A DNA stretch of 64,000 nucleotides from Saksenaea vasiformis B4078. Lineage: Eukaryota > Mucoromycota > Mucoromycetes > Mucorales > Saksenaeaceae. Where the stretch lies: contig JNDT01002268.1 in the NCBI GenBank assembly GCA_000697055.1, forward strand, positions 1-64,000, written 5' to 3'. The notes beneath the pieces are model-generated. The model saw nothing but the letters and a program-made list of their open reading frames with translations. It had not been told where the DNA came from and searched no databases. The position numbers and the translations under genes were made by a program. Shown piece by piece: positions 1 to 11,981 of the stretch; position 1 is the first letter of the stretch; each line of letters starts with the position of its first letter.

Positions 1-223
1 ACCAATGGAGAACGCCAACTTGTAGGTTCTCAATATATTATAGAATGTCTTCTCATAGTCCCAACAGGTGTGGAATCGAGACGTGAATGCTGGAAAAAAC
101 ATGCGACAAATACTGGAGGCGTACATTCGATCTGGATGTAACGTTGACTCTCGTCCAGCAGCGCTTCAGAGGCCATCACGGCCACCACAAACAGTGCAAG
201 AACAAGTTCTCACAGACAGTTAA
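1..223 (+). CDS. Fanzor (TnpB-like) protein, copy A, 3' end only
   Basis: Only the last two exons are in the window. Positions 1-21 encode TNGERQL, a GT-AG intron follows (22-67), and 68-223 encode VWNRDVNAGKNMRQILEAY and a short tail ending in TAA. The NRDVNA motif is the C-terminal RuvC-III signature of TnpB/Fanzor proteins, with the catalytic Asp in RDVN. The exon junction falls exactly where it does in copies B and D in this window, which read LWNRDVNAS and FWNRDVNAG. Fanzors are known RNA-guided DNA endonucleases carried by eukaryotic mobile elements. Whether this copy is intact cannot be judged because its 5' part lies outside the window. Confidence 0.82.
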
Positions 224-270
224 AGAGCTGTCATCTAGCCTCCTGTTAGGCACGGGTTTCGTACGGTAAG
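224..270 (+). ncRNA. candidate omega-RNA 3' element, copy A
   Basis: Fourteen bases after the stop codon there is a perfect 4-bp stem GCCT (238-241) and AGGC (248-251) with a 6-base loop CCTGTT. It is preceded by CTGTCA and followed by GGTAAG at 265-270. The same arrangement occurs at the same distance after the stop codon of copy D. In known Fanzor and TnpB systems the guide RNA overlaps or follows the 3' end of the nuclease gene. The assignment is inferred from that position and the conservation between two diverged copies. Confidence 0.5.
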
Positions 271-1014
271 CAGAAACAAAATTTTTCTGACTATCTGTAC
301 TGACGTCATTGGGGTGCGCCTGGTGGGGTGCGTGTAGCGGAACCCCGACGCTGAAGTTCATGAAACCCAGTCATAACTGACCGACGTAAGAAGTTAATAA
401 AGCTCAGTTATAATTTCTGGGATTTCACAGATAATCCGCAAAGTGTGGCGCTAAAAGAATTGGCTGCGCTGACGTTAAGCTGTCGTCGTGGATGAAGAGC
501 TCGGGACTGAGTGTAACTGTCCCTAAATGGTATGTATGTATCACCTGCAGGCCTGTCACTGTCGGAAAAATATGCCGATACTTTTGCCGACATCTCAAAG
601 CGGTTTGACGGCTTTTATTAAACTTGCCTGTGCTTTGCAGGTGAACAATCACGCCACACAAGTAGCTATTCTCTAGTTCGTTTTATTTCACATCAACAAC
701 GTAGATACGTGAAAACTCCAAGTGTTCATTTATTCACGGATAAGATGTATTTATGCAGTTGCTGTACAAATGTCATGCAATGTCAGGGTAAAATATTGTC
801 TACTATATTTAGAGTAAGCCCCGAGCGCTTTTTGTTGATTTGTGGTCTGTATGAAAGATCGACGTTTCTCACTATTCTTAGTGTCACCAGTTGACCATCG
901 GTCAATCCGATCATTGGCCAGATACTGCAGGATATTTCGCTCGTTTTATTGTGTGCCACAGGGCATCGTACGGGCTTGGCATAAAACAAAAAACCCAACT
1001 CCTTCTTTTTTCGC
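271..1014. other. intergenic, no gene recognised
   Basis: I see no open frame with coding character or family motif here. The right part is presumably the promoter of the C2-domain gene. Confidence 0.6.
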
Positions 1015-1022
1015 TTATAAAA
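1015..1022 (+). promoter_or_regulatory. TATA box of the C2-domain gene
   Basis: TTATAAAA lies about 50 bases upstream of the ATG at 1072, after a pyrimidine-rich stretch. This is the spacing expected for a fungal TATA promoter. Confidence 0.55.
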
Positions 1023-1071
1023 GCATGAACTTGCGTTCAATGTTTTCTTTCCGTATTTGCACTCATCTAAC

Positions 1072-1603
1072 ATGTTCGGTTCTCACTCTGCTCCCCGTGG
1101 TACTTTGACTGTCCAAATCATTGAAGGCAAGAAGCTTCACGATGAAGATACCGTTGGAAAGGTAAAAAACAACGATTCTCATTCCTTAGCTGGCAATACT
1201 TACAGACTTCTTTTTTTTTTTTTTTTTTGCAGAACGATGCTTTCGTTGAACTTTGGTTGAACGAGAAGTACAAACAACGCACTGAAGTTGCCCCAAACAC
1301 CAACGACCCCGTCTGGAACCAGACCTTCACTTTCCCCATTGAGGAAGGCTCATCTGTTCACAAGTTGTACCTCAAGGTGCTTGATCAGGATGTACTTGAT
1401 ACCGACAAGGTCGGTGAGGGCAAGCTCGATTTCTCTGAGGTTTTCCAGGGCCAGGTTATTGACACTTGGTAAGTATGACAGGGTGCGTGTTCGGTTGGAA
1501 TGTTCTCTTACACGAATTGAACTCCAGGGTCAAGTTGCCCGCCCACTTGGGTTTGACAAGCCATGGTGAAATCCATGTCCTCGTTTCCTTCCAAGCCGAA
1601 TAA
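1072..1603 (+). CDS. small single C2-domain protein
   Basis: Three exons (1072-1161, 1233-1468, 1528-1603) splice in phase into a 133-residue protein, almost exactly one C2 domain. It starts MFGSHSAPRGTLTVQIIEGK. Acidic loop residues typical of Ca2+-binding C2 domains are present: the LHDEDTVGKNDAFVEL loop near residues 22-36 and the DQDVLDTDKVG loop in the second half. Such stand-alone C2 proteins bind membranes in a calcium-dependent way and resemble plant elicitor-responsive C2 proteins; the exact role here is unknown. The 71-bp first intron carries a long poly-T tract before its AG. A possible polyadenylation signal AATAAA lies near 1722. Confidence 0.85.
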
Positions 1604-2286
1604 GCTGTCACCCTTGTGAATATATTTGTCTCTTTCCTTTCCCAAGTCAATACGCCCTTCATTTGGACGCAAGGCTAGTATTATATCATCGATTACAAAA
1701 AAAATTGTTCAACTATTTGTGAAATAAAGAAACTTCAAACTTATCCATGTCAGACACTTGCGGGGAAAGTTTATTTTTAGTGGAGCTATGCGGTTAAATC
1801 TGTGAGTGAATCCAAAATATAGCGGCGCGTAAAAAGCTCCCAATCCAGAATATCTGATTCTACAACCATCTTTGCATATTTAGACTAAGTTGTGCCACCG
1901 TACCAGTCGCAATCGTTTCAATTGTCAGTAACACTAGCGTTACGATAACTTTGTCGTTAACTGTTCCTTTTTATCTAACTTGACGTTCGTTACCGCAGTG
2001 ATTTCTTTGAAATTTGTGATTGTATATGATTTTGACGTGACCATCCGAAATTGATTAGTTATTCCCCTCGACCTCCATCCGACATCGACGTGCTTTAGGC
2101 TTCCTTAAGGATACGCTAGATTCACTTACCGTCGCTGCGGCACATCAATAGGTCTCGACGCTGTAAACAAGAGGTCATAGCCTTAACGGAGTTATTATTA
2201 AGAACCCGCTCCCCAACATCTAAAGTACAGGAGCAAGAGTAGTATTTTGAAGTTCTCTTGAAAAATAAAACGCTAGTCTTGCATAG
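1604..2286. other. intergenic, no gene recognised
   Basis: This is the 3' flank of the C2 gene. No coding motif is seen on either strand. Confidence 0.55.
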
Positions 2287-3349
2287 CTACTTATTGTTCA
2301 ACATAACAACGAATACATTCAATGATGCAAAATGTGCCCTTTGATGCTCCAAAAAGGTGTACAGAAGCAGGAGGTAATCCCTATAATTGTGGACTTTCTC
2401 ATTCGACAGCTCGATATTTCCTTTCCTTCTTAATGCTACTATAACGGGAGCATAATATGACACCTTAAAAGCTAGCTTAGAAATTACCATTCCCTTGATG
2501 TGGATCAGTAATGACTTTAAAAAGTTTTGACTTGGATGAATGCATATTATCGGGGTTTCGTCAGTTGAAACGCGCTAAGCTATCAAGTCATGAAGTGAGC
2601 AAATGATCCTAGCGGACACGTAGATCTTGTTCGAAGTACCTATTTTTTATCGTACACATGGGCTCAACCCTACCAATCAATCCTGGTCGATTATCGAAAG
2701 GAGAAGCAAGCTTTACACCGTTTTCTGGAAAGGAAGCCCTGGTGAATAAAATTAGCGAAATCTGCAATATATACTGCAGGAAATCTCTGTCGTTTTTGGT
2801 TATATATTCTTGTAATTTGGCAGAAATAGCCGGAAGAAACCAGAGTTTACCTGCAGTGATCTGAACTATATCCGTTCTGTCGAAAGTGCTAATAAAACTT
2901 CTCTTTTTCTGCAATATTATGACCGTAAGTTACGATGTCATACTGCACAAAGTCGATGACGGTTCTTGCATTCTAAAACTAGATAATATAAAGGAACCAC
3001 TATATACCAAGTTTTCTGGTGAATCGTAGATAACTGCTGGTTAAATTCATCGAAAGCACCCAAACATTTTGGTTATTTATGGTTAAAATAAGCAAAAGGT
3101 TCGGGGAAGAGGCTGGGATCACCAAATTTTTTTTCCCCTAGTGATTGCTTAAGGTTGAAGATTTGCCTCTTCCCTTCTCAGGATGTACCAGAGAGATTTC
3201 GCAATCGAAGGACTATCTACGTCTAAATAGTACATCAACATTTTGCAGTGTCCCACTTTGGAGGTATCTAATGTGTACGGCTGTGCGTCATAAAGAGCAT
3301 CATAATTAAGCAGAAAATGGTGATGGAAATCGTCGAGAAAAGCCAAAAA
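2287..3349 (-). pseudogene. unrecognised coding remnants (three open segments)
   Basis: Three minus-strand open segments (about 3349-3149, 2914-2609 and 2490-2287) read like protein rather than noise, for example DAQPYTLDTSKVGHCKMLMY and FLPAISAKLQEYITKNDRDF. They could be exons of one gene, but I could not join them with convincing in-phase introns. Two of the three lack an ATG. No family is recognised. A decayed gene is the simplest reading; chance open frames are possible. Confidence 0.25.
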
Positions 3350-3827
3350 AAAAGTTCAATCTTGAATCTTCATGACTGGGCCTTATTTTAGGTAAAAGAA
3401 ATCTCTATACCTCCAGCGAAGTAACGCTCCTTACTGTATCCCGGAATTTGATTACAAGACCCGCGAATTGACCTCTGAATTGTGGATTTCTATTTGTTTT
3501 GCGTTCGAACAGAAAATCCTTTGAGGCTCTTCTTTATTTGAAAGCAAAAGTAAGAAATGATTGCATTTATTTACGCTTTATCCTGATTACTGTTCTAAGG
3601 ATTTGAAGATTGTAATCTTAAGCCTGGTGACTAGATTGAGTTCCTGGGACCACTTGTAGTTGGTGTTGGTTTTGAATATTATGCCGATACGGATCTATAC
3701 CATGCGAACCTATCAAACAAACAAAACAAGTGATGTGCAGTTATGTAGATTAGTGCGTACACTGCTTCCAATATGTTTTTGATTGGGATTGTATTATCTC
3801 AACGAATGTCAAGAGGTAATTAAAAAG

Positions 3828-3985
3828 AGCGATCATAAGCATGGAGAGAGACCATAAGGACGACACCCACATGGCTTGCATCCATACCCACGACAAGAAG
3901 TAGCAAAAAGATAAACAGCGATCATAAACATGGAGAGAGAGACCATAAGGACGATACCCACATGGCTTGCATTCATACCCACGAC
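3828..3985. repeat. tandem direct repeat, period 89 bp, two copies
   Basis: Unit 1 (3828-3916) and unit 2 (from 3917) both begin AGCGATCATAA and share GACCATAAGGACGA and ACCCACATGGCTTGCAT with few differences. The second copy has drifted slightly and loses similarity near 3985. Confidence 0.85.
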
Positions 3986-4189
3986 AGAGTGAAAAGAAGT
4001 AAATAAATGTGATAGCGTTCTAAAAAATTGTACCGTTTGGTGGAAGGATCTTACGCGTAACGTTAGCATTTGCTATGGAGGGCGGATCCGAAATTCAAAG
4101 AAGGCAAATAGATTAGAATACCGTATCATGCAGGTTACCACTTGTACGCAATGTACTAGCTGCGTTAATGTCTGTAGTCTGTGTCTCGG

Positions 4190-5660
4190 ATGAACTTCTT
4201 TAGAAACACTGAGTTCTCGTATGTACATGTAGAAATCGCATCGACCATCATAAGTCTCCAGCAAAAAGGCGATATACTGAGTCTCAAAACTATAATTTTG
4301 GAAATGGAGCTTTTTATCTCCAGCACTTATCAAGAGGGCGAAGACATTCAGAACTTTAAAAGAGCCTGGGTAAGTTGCATCCGGTCAACAGCGTCATTGT
4401 TAAATATAGAACTGGTAAGCTTACAGATAATTGTGAAAGGCTAGAATGCTAACATAATTCCATCAGAGAAACAGTGTCCCGACTTGGGATACTGTGGAAA
4501 ATAACATATGTTCATGGACATCAGGTTCATCGCAGCTCTCTACAGGATTCATATCAACAAGCTCGTCAAATGCTTCAAATAGGAGGCTTTTATCTCGAGA
4601 TAAGCTTGCCATTCAAGCTATGTACGAAGGTTTAAGCAAAGATAATATGTGGGTATTATCGAGTGGGATAATAGTCGAACAGAAAATGATGGAACTTGCG
4701 CTTGCATGCAACTACGAACAGTGAGTACCAGGGGTTCCTTTGTTTCTATATGACCACAAGTGCTCATTAACTTATTAGTCCATGTTGTCGTATAGGTCAC
4801 ATATGAGGACATAGATCCACATCTAAAGATTGGCATTATATCCAAAGTCAAGACCATCTCAGGAACACAGATCTACTGACCAGGGTCAAGATTACAATCT
4901 CCGAATGAATAGAACAATAATAAGGACAGACGCGTGAATATATATACAATGATCTTTACTTTACATTCCAATAAAGAAAGAGTCTCAAAGGATTTCCTGT
5001 CTGTCAAGCTATCACTAAACAAACCGAAATCCACACATGTCACTCTTTGATTTTAGATCTCGGAGATCCGATTTGGGAAAAGTATTTCGATGCAGCAGAT
5101 CTGAAAGAGATACGTTCCTGTCGGAGAAAGGAATTTGACAGTCTGCCAAGCGATCTTGGTGAGTACCTGAATTCCTTTCGACACTTAGTAAGTGACAACA
5201 GCACTGACTAGGGAGAAATTGATATCTCTATTTGTGTACGTAGAGTGATGCAAAAAATGCGTACTTGCACGCTTTCAAAACTTTGTTTGACCCAAAAAAT
5301 GATGTAGCTTGCGCTTGGGCACAAATTACTGTTATCAAAGCAGCGAGATTGTTTGCACATAAGGATGGTATCGAACTTCGCAGGATACACAGAAACAGAT
5401 TTTCTCGCTCGTATATGGGAGTTGCGGAAACGCTCCAAGGCTAATACCAACGAGGAACAAAGTAGCTGAATACTCTGTGTTCTGTATACCCCTGTAAATA
5501 ATAAATGTGCCAACCCTGTGTGACGGGAATTCGATTCAATAGCTTCTCCTCTCCTGCGATCCGCCATCGAGCAGCACTTGAACACAATAGTCTGCACATC
5601 ATACCACGCATTTTAACTGGTCGGTCTTTATCAGACGCCAACGATATCGATACATTTACA
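4190..5660 (+). pseudogene. unrecognised multi-exon gene, probably decaying
   Basis: Exon 4190-4414 starts MNFFRNTEFSYVHVEI and joins in phase through a GT-AG intron to 4467-4720, which ends EQKMMELALACNYEQ. Further coding-like blocks follow at about 5040-5160 (LGDPIWEKYFDAADLKEIRS) and 5541-5652 (IRHRAALEHNSLHIIPRILT), each followed by GTGAGT. The second intron lacks an acceptor that restores frame before the LGDPIW block, so the copy is probably damaged. I do not recognise the family and assign no function. Confidence 0.35.
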
Positions 5661-6150
5661 ACAGTGAGTTTCTGATATTGTCCTTGCTGCCAAAGGAACT
5701 AGAGAATGGAGGGGCATCACCATTCTCGTTCTAGACAACCCGATTTTGTGAGAGTAGGAATCACGCTTCCATAGTGTCATACTATTCCCAGCAAGAGACG
5801 GTCTTTACGGGTGAACAATGCATTTTTTGTACCAAAAAATCTGCTCTCAATTCGCGTATTGCGAAAAAAAGAAAAACCTATTTCCTTGGGGAAGGTTCTG
5901 CCTAGCTGTTCCCAAAACTTCACTAAATAGATGCTGTTGTATGTTTCTCTAAGACAAGGCTTAGGGAAACCACATCATGGAGTAGAACTTATTAATTTCA
6001 GGTCTTCTGAAGATGCGACTCCATGATGTTAATAAATCGATTGCATTGAAGCAACTTTGTCATGATTCAGTACAGAGCACATTTATCAATTCAACGGGCC
6101 GAGGGATCAAATTCCCGTAACCACATCTTTTCCGCTAGTCCAGGACGCTG
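5661..6150. other. intergenic, no gene recognised
   Basis: No open frame with coding character is seen. Confidence 0.5.
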
Positions 6151-7295
6151 ATGATCACCATGATGGATAGGCTATCATAAGAAATCATTAAGAACATCAC
6201 TACTTATTTGCCAAGGGAATATCACTACACTGCCTTCTTGTGCGTCGATTTCGGAGAAACATATCTACAGTGGTACCGTGTGAGAATGTACTCATCGAGA
6301 ACCGACGTCTGTTTTTCGAAACCCTGATTCATGCAGAGACACAGGACCCGCTTGGTCGCCTTGTCCGTCGACTGTATTTGCAGGAAAATATACGTTTCTC
6401 CCGCAAATGGCTAGGACTCCTTCCACGCCTATGCCCTTTTCTTATTGTCCTCGATTACAGCGATTTTTCCCGCTCACCATACCAGCCCGTACTGACCAAG
6501 TGCCAGTTTTTTGAAGAAGTCCCAGAACTGTTTCTAAATCGGGTTCCTGCTGTCTCTGTTAATTACTTATCAGATTGCGTTACCCGTTTGCAGATATCGG
6601 CAGCAGCGTATCGCAATTGGTTTGGATTACTGATGCCAACGCACCGTCTCTAGAGCTTGTAGCTGCGTGGACCTATGTCTGGGCGCATAGCACCTAGCTC
6701 CGTACGCGTTTTACAACTGCTCACGTCGCAAAGCGTTCAACGGTACCAATATTTCGCGTACAAGTACACGGCTGTAGAAGAGTTAGAGGTATGCATGTCG
6801 TTTGAGGAACACGATGGGACATGGATACCTAGAATGGCGACGATATTAGGGCTATTTTCGCGCCTTAGGAGGATTGATATTTCCGGTAATTACGACCATG
6901 GTACATCCTTCAATCAGCTGTCTACAGAAGTTCTTCACGATTTTGGAGCCCCGTGTGAAGAGATGTCATTTTTCGGTTGGGATACTAAGACCTACGTGCG
7001 AACTATCAGTAACTTTCAGAGGATGCTGTCAAAAATCACCATTTGCATCGACTTATCTGTAGCCATAGCAGAGATGATTTCACCATTGACTTACTGCTTA
7101 TCTTTAGTGGATCTCGAGATGCGGCCGGGTCACCAAGCGGTTTTCATCGATTACGTACTGAACCGTATTACATACGTGAAAAAGTTATGTATTGATTCCA
7201 ACCTAATCAGTGTTAGAAGCCGTGAAAACCTGCAAACGCTTCATCACCTACAAAATCTGTCACTTTCTAGTTCTCATATTGACAATGTGATCTAA
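6151..7295 (+). pseudogene. F-box/leucine-rich-repeat protein pseudogene
   Basis: The N-terminus resembles an F-box: MITMMDRLS, an in-frame TAA at 6178-6180, then EIIKNITTYLPREYHYT. The frame then shifts near 6230 to continue VRRFRRNISTVVPCENVLIE and LGRLVRRLYLQENIRFSRKW, a typical F-box to LRR linker. Near 6600-6690 the sequence moves to another frame (SQLVWITDANAPSLELVAAW) and back, continuing with LRR-like text to the stop at 7295 (LVDLEMRPGHQ, LQNLSLSSSHIDNVI). F-box proteins are substrate receptors of SCF ubiquitin ligases and form large families in Mucoromycota. One stop and at least two frameshifts argue for a dead copy, unless they are assembly errors. Confidence 0.6.
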
Positions 7296-8394
7296 CAGTA
7301 CTTATCTTTATGCTGTCCTCATTTAACTTGCGCTACCTCGATTGCGATTAGCTTTCAGAACAGATGGCTTAGACAATTTACGTTAATGTGTTTCAATAGT
7401 TGTGTACTGAAGATTAATCAGATAGAATTGAGCAAACGTATTTAAAAACGAAGATATTATAGGCAGAACGACCGACAGATTGATAAGGATTAGACAAGCT
7501 GGTATGTCCAAGACATTAAACGTCGGCGTATGATAATACGGAAGCTGAAGCCTCGTGGAATTAGTTCAATCGATGCTATATCGTATGACACGTCGACCCA
7601 TAGGTGGAAAATCAGCAAAATCCACGTACGACAGCGTGGAAGAGGAATTGTCACATTATATCTCTTCAGTGCCAATCCTTAGAAAATTAACATTTAATTC
7701 ATTCGACGTCTATTGAGATCGTTGTTAAAATAAGCACTTTTTACTTCAGTCTTCGCTTCTTCAGCTGTTATTGCATGTATTGATATTGAAAGCGTCGTCA
7801 CAGGAAGCAAGGTCCACATCTGTACATAACACTGGATTTGGAACAAACATTTGCGTCAAATAAACGTCCTTTAACGCTCAAATCGAGTCCATTTTGCATT
7901 GGTGGTGGCGAGCCTTGCGCGGGGAACAGTTCTTGCATTAAGGTGCTTCAATGACGGTTTTTCAATATCCGTCAGGAGCAGTAAAAATGCCTCTTTGGCC
8001 CTGTTTCTCTTTAACGTCTCGGTAAGGATGTCAATTCTTCATCACATATACAGGATCGTTCCTGTCTTTTTATCCACCGTTTAGCCTGCATTACCCTTCT
8101 CTCGAACCGTCTCGGCTGTGGTGTAGCTCCATTTTCACCACCGGGTAAATAACTGTTGTCTCCCGCAGCGTCACTTACTTTCCGCGACAGGACCTCGCCA
8201 GACGCTGCATCATTTCAAGTCCTCTGCAGTGCATTTAACATCGGCAGCCTCGCCAGATTCTCCCAACGTCGCACCCACCCGGTCAGGGTGCCGGGTAGAC
8301 CCCCACCAATTATGCGGATTACACTGTGGTAAGTAAACTGACATCAAAGTATATTCCATTTACTAACCATGAATGATTTTTATGCTGCTCCAAT
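7296..8394. other. intergenic with possible transposon-end debris
   Basis: No gene is recognised. At 8309-8334 the sequence read on the minus strand, CAGTGTAATCCGCATAATTG, looks like a Tc1-type terminus, and the AATTATGCG core reappears in the element at 8395. This is suggestive only. Confidence 0.4.
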
Positions 8395-8522
8395 AAATTA
8401 TGCGTCCACCGAGGGCCAAGCTGATGTAAGTACATATGATTTTGTCGCCAATTCATTAACTAATGACCGTATATTTTATTATTGTCTCAGCGCAAACTTG
8501 GCTCTTCATGGACGCATAATTT
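8395..8522. mobile_element. short inverted-repeat element (MITE-like), 128 bp
   Basis: The termini AAATTATGCGTCCA (8395-8408) and TGGACGCATAATTT (8509-8522) are perfect 14-bp inverted repeats. Similarity continues to 26 bp at 22 of 26 positions. The interior has no coding capacity. A clear target-site duplication is not visible, so the superfamily is undetermined. Confidence 0.6.
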
Positions 8523-8630
8523 GTTTAGAGTAGTGTAAAGAGTTGTTCAATAAACAGTAAAGTCTCTAAGCATCAATAAAAAGAATTTTGGCATGTTGAA
8601 CAAAAAAAGAGATGCACATAACAGATGCAT

Positions 8631-10053
8631 TCAATGGACCTTGTCGTACTCAACTTCTGATATCAGGGATGTCGTAATGTCGCTCAGGCAGCTCGATTTG
8701 GGCGGTAATGCCACTGCGGTTCCATCCGACAAGCATCGATAACTTTGATCACGCCATAGAATTTCTGTTCCAAGCATGGCATACAAGTAAAGTGGTAACG
8801 CGAGTAATTCCCGAGATAACCAGCCGCGACAGAATCGCGAAAACGGAACCGGTGTTTGAGAGTATAATGGTTGCGCAATTCTTCGACTACGGAAGGACGA
8901 TGCGGATAGCAATGTCCGGTAAATGAAATAATCGTTGATAAACCAGGCCAACCAATGGATCCCGAAAAAGGACCAGAAGGATACACCAAATAAAACATAA
9001 GCACCCATGGATCCCATGACACCGCAAACAATCGATTCAGTAAATGGTTCGGTTAGTGTTGCTGCAGTCACGATGTATTTGCGCAAACGGACCCATCTTG
9101 CCCTTCGCCTACAGTATTCTCCTGGTGACAACGGACCCAAAGCCTGACATGCAATATCTGCGCTCATACAGTGACGCAGACCTAAACCCCATAAGGCCTC
9201 GCCCACTATATTATCTTCCGCCATGTAGTTTGCAAAAGCCTCGAGTCCGCCAACGCGATCTAGATCAGATCGACGATATAGGTTCGATTTTCCCATGACA
9301 CAGGATGCTACACCCACAGCGTTGATCGCAAGATACATTTTGGCGTGGTTCGTGTCCAAAAATATTTGTTCGATCTCTGCAGCGTAGCTGGACGGTAGAA
9401 TTGCGACGGGTAAGTGATGCACTAAGCCAATCCCCGGTTGCATCAGCATATCTACTGATCTTCCAAGAGTGTCGCGATCAACGTGTACGTTGGAGTCGAG
9501 GATCCAGATAATGTCGTATTTCGCAGTACGGTAAGACTCCACCATGTTGTTCACCTTGGGATTGATTCCCACCTGACGATCGCCTGTACTCCTATGCTCA
9601 GACTGATTTCCTCTTGCCTTTTTATAAACATACCGACAATCAAACGGCTATCCACATCTCTATACTCTTTCATCAATCGTTCCACAACGCTGATCGCCGG
9701 ATCATCACCTGACGCGACGGAAAAGATGATCTCAAATCTTGGATATTGTTGCTGAAACGATGAACGCAGATTCTCCTCCAACTCCAAATCAAGGCCTCTG
9801 AGTGGTCGAAGAATAGATACCCCAGGTGCATCATCAACTGGTAACTTCGAGGATATTGGACTCGGTTTCTGTTTGTAACGTTTCTGACTACGGGTGGGTC
9901 AACGGTGCACCTCTTTGGTATCACAACTATCTACCTAACCCATTGACCTAGTATGCTTAAACCGACCATGAGCGTGTACCATGTCAGCAGGATACACCCT
10001 AGAATAACAGCAACCTTTCTGGGCTTCACGTCTCCATCTATGGCGTCGTCCAT
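8631..10053 (-). CDS. GCS1: ceramide glucosyltransferase (glucosylceramide synthase, GT21)
   Basis: This enzyme transfers glucose from UDP-glucose to ceramide in Golgi/ER membranes, making the glucosylceramide of fungal membranes. Three exons (10053-9935, 9887-9634, 9583-8631) splice in phase to 441 residues, a normal fungal length. A transmembrane segment lies near residues 14-37 (VAVILGCILLTWYTLMVGLS). The family signatures are present: GVSILRPLRG, VGDRQVGINPKVNNM, the DSNVHVD Asp motif, NYMAEDN and RRRARWVRLRKY (the RxxRW motif). Hydrophobic C-terminal segments follow (SFWSFFGIHWLAWFINDYF). The exon 3 start was chosen at 9583 because it restores GDRQ before GINPK and keeps the frame. Confidence 0.93.
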
Positions 10054-11130
10054 GAGCTAATGCCTATTACTGGCGTTGAGTAACAGATGTACCAATAACA
10101 GGGTATAACAATAAAAAGAAAAAAGAAAGTGTGGCTAGTTACAATTACGACAGAATGACAGAGGGGAAGAAGGAAAAGCTTGTCTGACAATTTTTTTGTG
10201 AGAGGAACGGCGTCCGAGAGATTTCTTTGCAGCACCTTTTCTCCTCAAAGTCACAAAGTGGGGGAAGGCTGCAAATACTGAGCGAGCTTAAACGCCTTTA
10301 CAGTTTAAGTCTGTCTGCACCATAACTATGAAGCTCATATATCGCAAAGGCAAAGATCACGGATTAGAGATGGCGCTGTTTCTGTGTTTTTAACGCCTCC
10401 CTCTTGGATATGTTCCACGTAGAACATCCAGTCAGATCTTCTACATTTCAGCCTTGCATCCGAAAGCGTGTTACGATAGCACAGCCATCTGCTTATTCCC
10501 AAACCTTTATGGATCTTTAAATATCTATGATATCTTATTTTGAAAATTTTGTCTACAAATACCTAGTGTATTTTTTCGTCTCATAGGTCAAAATGGTCCT
10601 ACAAGGAAAAGAAATATCTAAAAGCCCTATATCCAAATCTCCGTCGAACATCTTTATGTATCCACTGAGTATGTAGAAATCGTACTATGCCAATTAACAA
10701 AAAACTCCTTATCATTCTGCGTCCATATGACAGCACCATGTCTTTGTGTACATACAGATTCATCGAGATTCTTCTGTGCTAGCAACTGAAGGATAACCGT
10801 AGCCGTAACCTTTCCTTGATTAAGAATAATCAATGACTATAATTGTCAAGCTGTATTTATTACTTAAAGAATCGTACACACGTTTTGTGGAAAGCGTGCG
10901 CAGTAACATTATTACACAAAGACAAACATCGGAGAAGAAAAGAGAACGCCAAGTCCGCTATCTTACCCTCAAAAGATTGCTACTGATTGAACGCATTTTT
11001 GCACTACGACTTGATTAAACTTAGTGTTAAAAAATATGATCAAGAATTAAAATTTTTACTAGGGATGGTGATCTCGTGTAGAGGGAAATAATATAACTGA
11101 AAGCTCGAATAGCTATTTCCACCGAAAAGG
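10054..11130. other. intergenic, no gene recognised
   Basis: AT-rich sequence upstream of the glucosylceramide synthase. Open frames here are short and lack coding features. Confidence 0.55.
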
Positions 11131-11981
11131 CTATTCTAATAGGGATTCAAGGTTCCACGTAATCTCAGAGTTATCTCTGAATGATTTCTGACAGTATCTA
11201 CCGGCAACATAGCGTTCTCCCAACTCTGGTTCGGGCGTCACGTTATCCGACCTCAGGCCATGTTCAGCAAGTCCAAGATATATTCCTTCACCGTCTTTAG
11301 AGTTGATGAGGGTGCTTTTAAATATCACACCTTTCTCGATATTAATATAACCCGAGTCTTTGTCTCCATCTGGAGTCAGTATTTCCCTAACAACTTATCA
11401 GCATTGGCTCGACTACACTGGATACCACTTGCCATCTTCTCTTGGCGTCATTCTCGGACCTGACTTCTTCATACAAAGGCGCCACAACGTAAGGATGTTT
11501 TAGACAACTTTTCGCTGGATTTTCAAACCATCTAATTGGTAAATGCCCCCTTAACCAACTTGGGCGTTGTAATGGCTCTTGTGATGCTTGAATAATTTCG
11601 GTTTTTTCATTGCAGACTACTTCGAGCACAACAGTGTGGCCGTGTCTGACGTACTGCTCGAGCTCTTCATTTTGGCGCAGAACCAGTCGAAGTTTCACCA
11701 AGCGTGGGTTGCTATCGCATGCGGAATCCTCATATACAACCGTCACTTTCCCTACTCGTGTCGAATGAGGCGAAAGAAAAAGAGAATTTCTCATAAGACC
11801 TACCTTCATGTTTGTTTTTCTTATGATCACGAACGCGGCGGTCTTCATCAACATAGATGTATTGCCCAGAGCCAGAGTGCCTCATGTTGGATGCGGTGCC
11901 GTAAGGTACGTGGTTTCTGTGTTCGATGAATTCATAAACTTCTTTTACTTGCTCCCGGCGCTTTTCATCTAGGAGATCGTA

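Noticed and set aside
9044..9755. Plus-strand open frames opposite the glucosylceramide synthase
   Set aside because: They are antisense shadows of a strongly supported gene and have no motifs.
11588..11929. Plus-strand open frame of 113 residues
   Set aside because: It lies opposite the spliced minus-strand host gene of the Tc1 element.
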